From an uncultured Rikenella sp. (lineage in GTDB: Bacteria; Bacteroidota; Bacteroidia; Bacteroidales; Rikenellaceae), in NCBI RefSeq assembly GCF_910577125.1, contig NZ_CAJTMN010000123.1, positions 1 through 5,358 on the forward strand: a stretch of DNA of 5,358 nt, in the 5' to 3' direction. The notes below the pieces were generated by a model that saw only the letters and a list, made by a program, of their open reading frames with translations, was not told where the DNA came from and did not search any database. Made by a program: the position numbers and the translations under genes. Below, one piece after another: positions 5,141 through 5,358 of the stretch (position 1 is its first letter; every line of letters begins with the position of its first letter).

Positions 5141-5183
5141 TGCGCCCTCCGCTGGCGCCGCACTGCTGGGCTGAGAGCGTAGT

Positions 5184-5233
5184 GTGATTCCGTAGGAATC
5201 GCTGGCTTCGTCGCCCACGGGGGGATGGGCGAC
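5184..5233. repeat. two adjacent hairpins
   Basis: The first, GTGATTCC-GTA-GGAATCGC (5184-5202), is an 8-bp stem with one T-G wobble and a three-base loop, like the other small triloop hairpins. The second pairs GTCGCCCA (5210-5217) with TGGGCGAC (5226-5233) perfectly around a G-rich eight-base loop. Confidence 0.75.
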
Positions 5234-5255
5234 AGGTCGAATAGGGTAGGGAATC

Positions 5256-5341
5256 GGCGTAGGCTGTGGGTTGGGCGGGGCTGGAGCGGGTCGGAGCCAG
5301 CGTGGCCGGAAACGAGCTCCGTCGAGTTGCAGGCCTACGCC
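5256..5341. repeat. nested inverted repeats at the window end
   Basis: GGCGTAGGC (5256-5264) is complementary to GCCTACGCC (5333-5341), and inside it CGGAGC (5292-5297) pairs with GCTCCG (5316-5321). The right arm of the 21-bp inverted repeat (5312-5332) also lies here. The repeat array clearly continues past the window edge. From 5167 to 5358 I see no gene. Confidence 0.55.
5312..5332 (+). repeat. 21-bp inverted repeat, right arm
   Basis: This is the partner of 5120-5140, with 20 of 21 positions complementary. It could pair with the left arm as a long-range stem or form separate local structures. Confidence 0.8.
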
Positions 5342-5358
5342 TGGGGTGGCTCCGGCCC

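Larger units (their letters stand above)
5014..5166 (-). repeat. GC-rich repeat module array, inverted copy
   Basis: Read on the minus strand, this carries the same three blocks in the same order as 988-1122: block 1 at 5166-5142, block 2 at 5119-5068 and block 3 at 5029-5014. Block 2 has the same length as its partner with nine differences, seven of them in or beside the hairpin. The spacers are unrelated: here block 2 is followed by about 38 bases absent from the other copy, and between blocks 1 and 2 lies half of another inverted repeat (5120-5140). Confidence 0.8.

Noticed and set aside
4933..5163. 76-codon minus-strand open frame whose SPPPGVA segment also appears in the open frame at 855-1550
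   Set aside because: The shared peptide is explained by the shared DNA block 2 (1055-1106 and 5068-5119). The rest diverges with frame-disrupting spacers, so the similarity is at the DNA level and not evidence of a protein.

Overview
The window looks like a GC-rich chromosome segment from the Bacteroidota, with Alistipes or a related Bacteroidales genus the likeliest source. This rests on three things: a Bacteroidota-style lipoprotein (MKK start, lipobox ending in SC, then Q-D-E), start sites without a convincing Shine-Dalgarno sequence, and intergenic regions packed with GC-rich palindromes. The genus is an inference from general familiarity, not from a search.

Four protein genes are supported, all on the minus strand. 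Read in the direction of transcription (right to left) they are fcl (GDP-L-fucose synthase, 4813-3740), an uncharacterised lipoprotein (3648-3103), ugd (UDP-glucose 6-dehydrogenase, 3106-1784) and, beyond a 1.08 kb gap, riboflavin synthase (702-79). The lipoprotein and ugd share an ATGA stop/start overlap, and fcl ends 91 nt before the lipoprotein, so fcl-lipoprotein-ugd is probably one transcript. fcl and ugd make GDP-L-fucose and UDP-glucuronate, sugar donors for capsule, O-antigen or glycoprotein glycans. The fcl partner gene gmd is not in view. Riboflavin synthase is a separate housekeeping gene.

The rest, 703-1783 and 4814-5358, has no credible gene. From about 988 rightward in the first gap, and from about 4853 to the window end in the second, it is a dense mosaic of short repeats, nearly all of them perfect or nearly perfect hairpins. 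Long open frames cross these regions in several frames at once, as expected of GC-rich non-coding DNA, and I rejected them.

The most interesting signal is in these gaps. A 51-nt AT-rich hairpin module occurs in direct orientation near both window ends (9-59, 4934-4984), with two compensatory base-pair changes in its stem. A collinear set of GC-rich modules occurs at 988-1122 and, inverted, at 5166-5014, so it brackets the ugd-lipoprotein-fcl block. Its central hairpin keeps a perfect 7-bp stem although the sequence differs. At least six small hairpins share a 7-8 bp stem and a loop of 2-3 nt with different stem sequences. Two long hairpins share the apical sequence GCTCATCGC on different stems. 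Together these suggest that secondary structure, not sequence, is being maintained in a family of intergenic elements. Whether they act in RNA (3'-end processing, termination, regulation) or DNA (mobile miniature elements, nucleoid sites) cannot be decided from one window.
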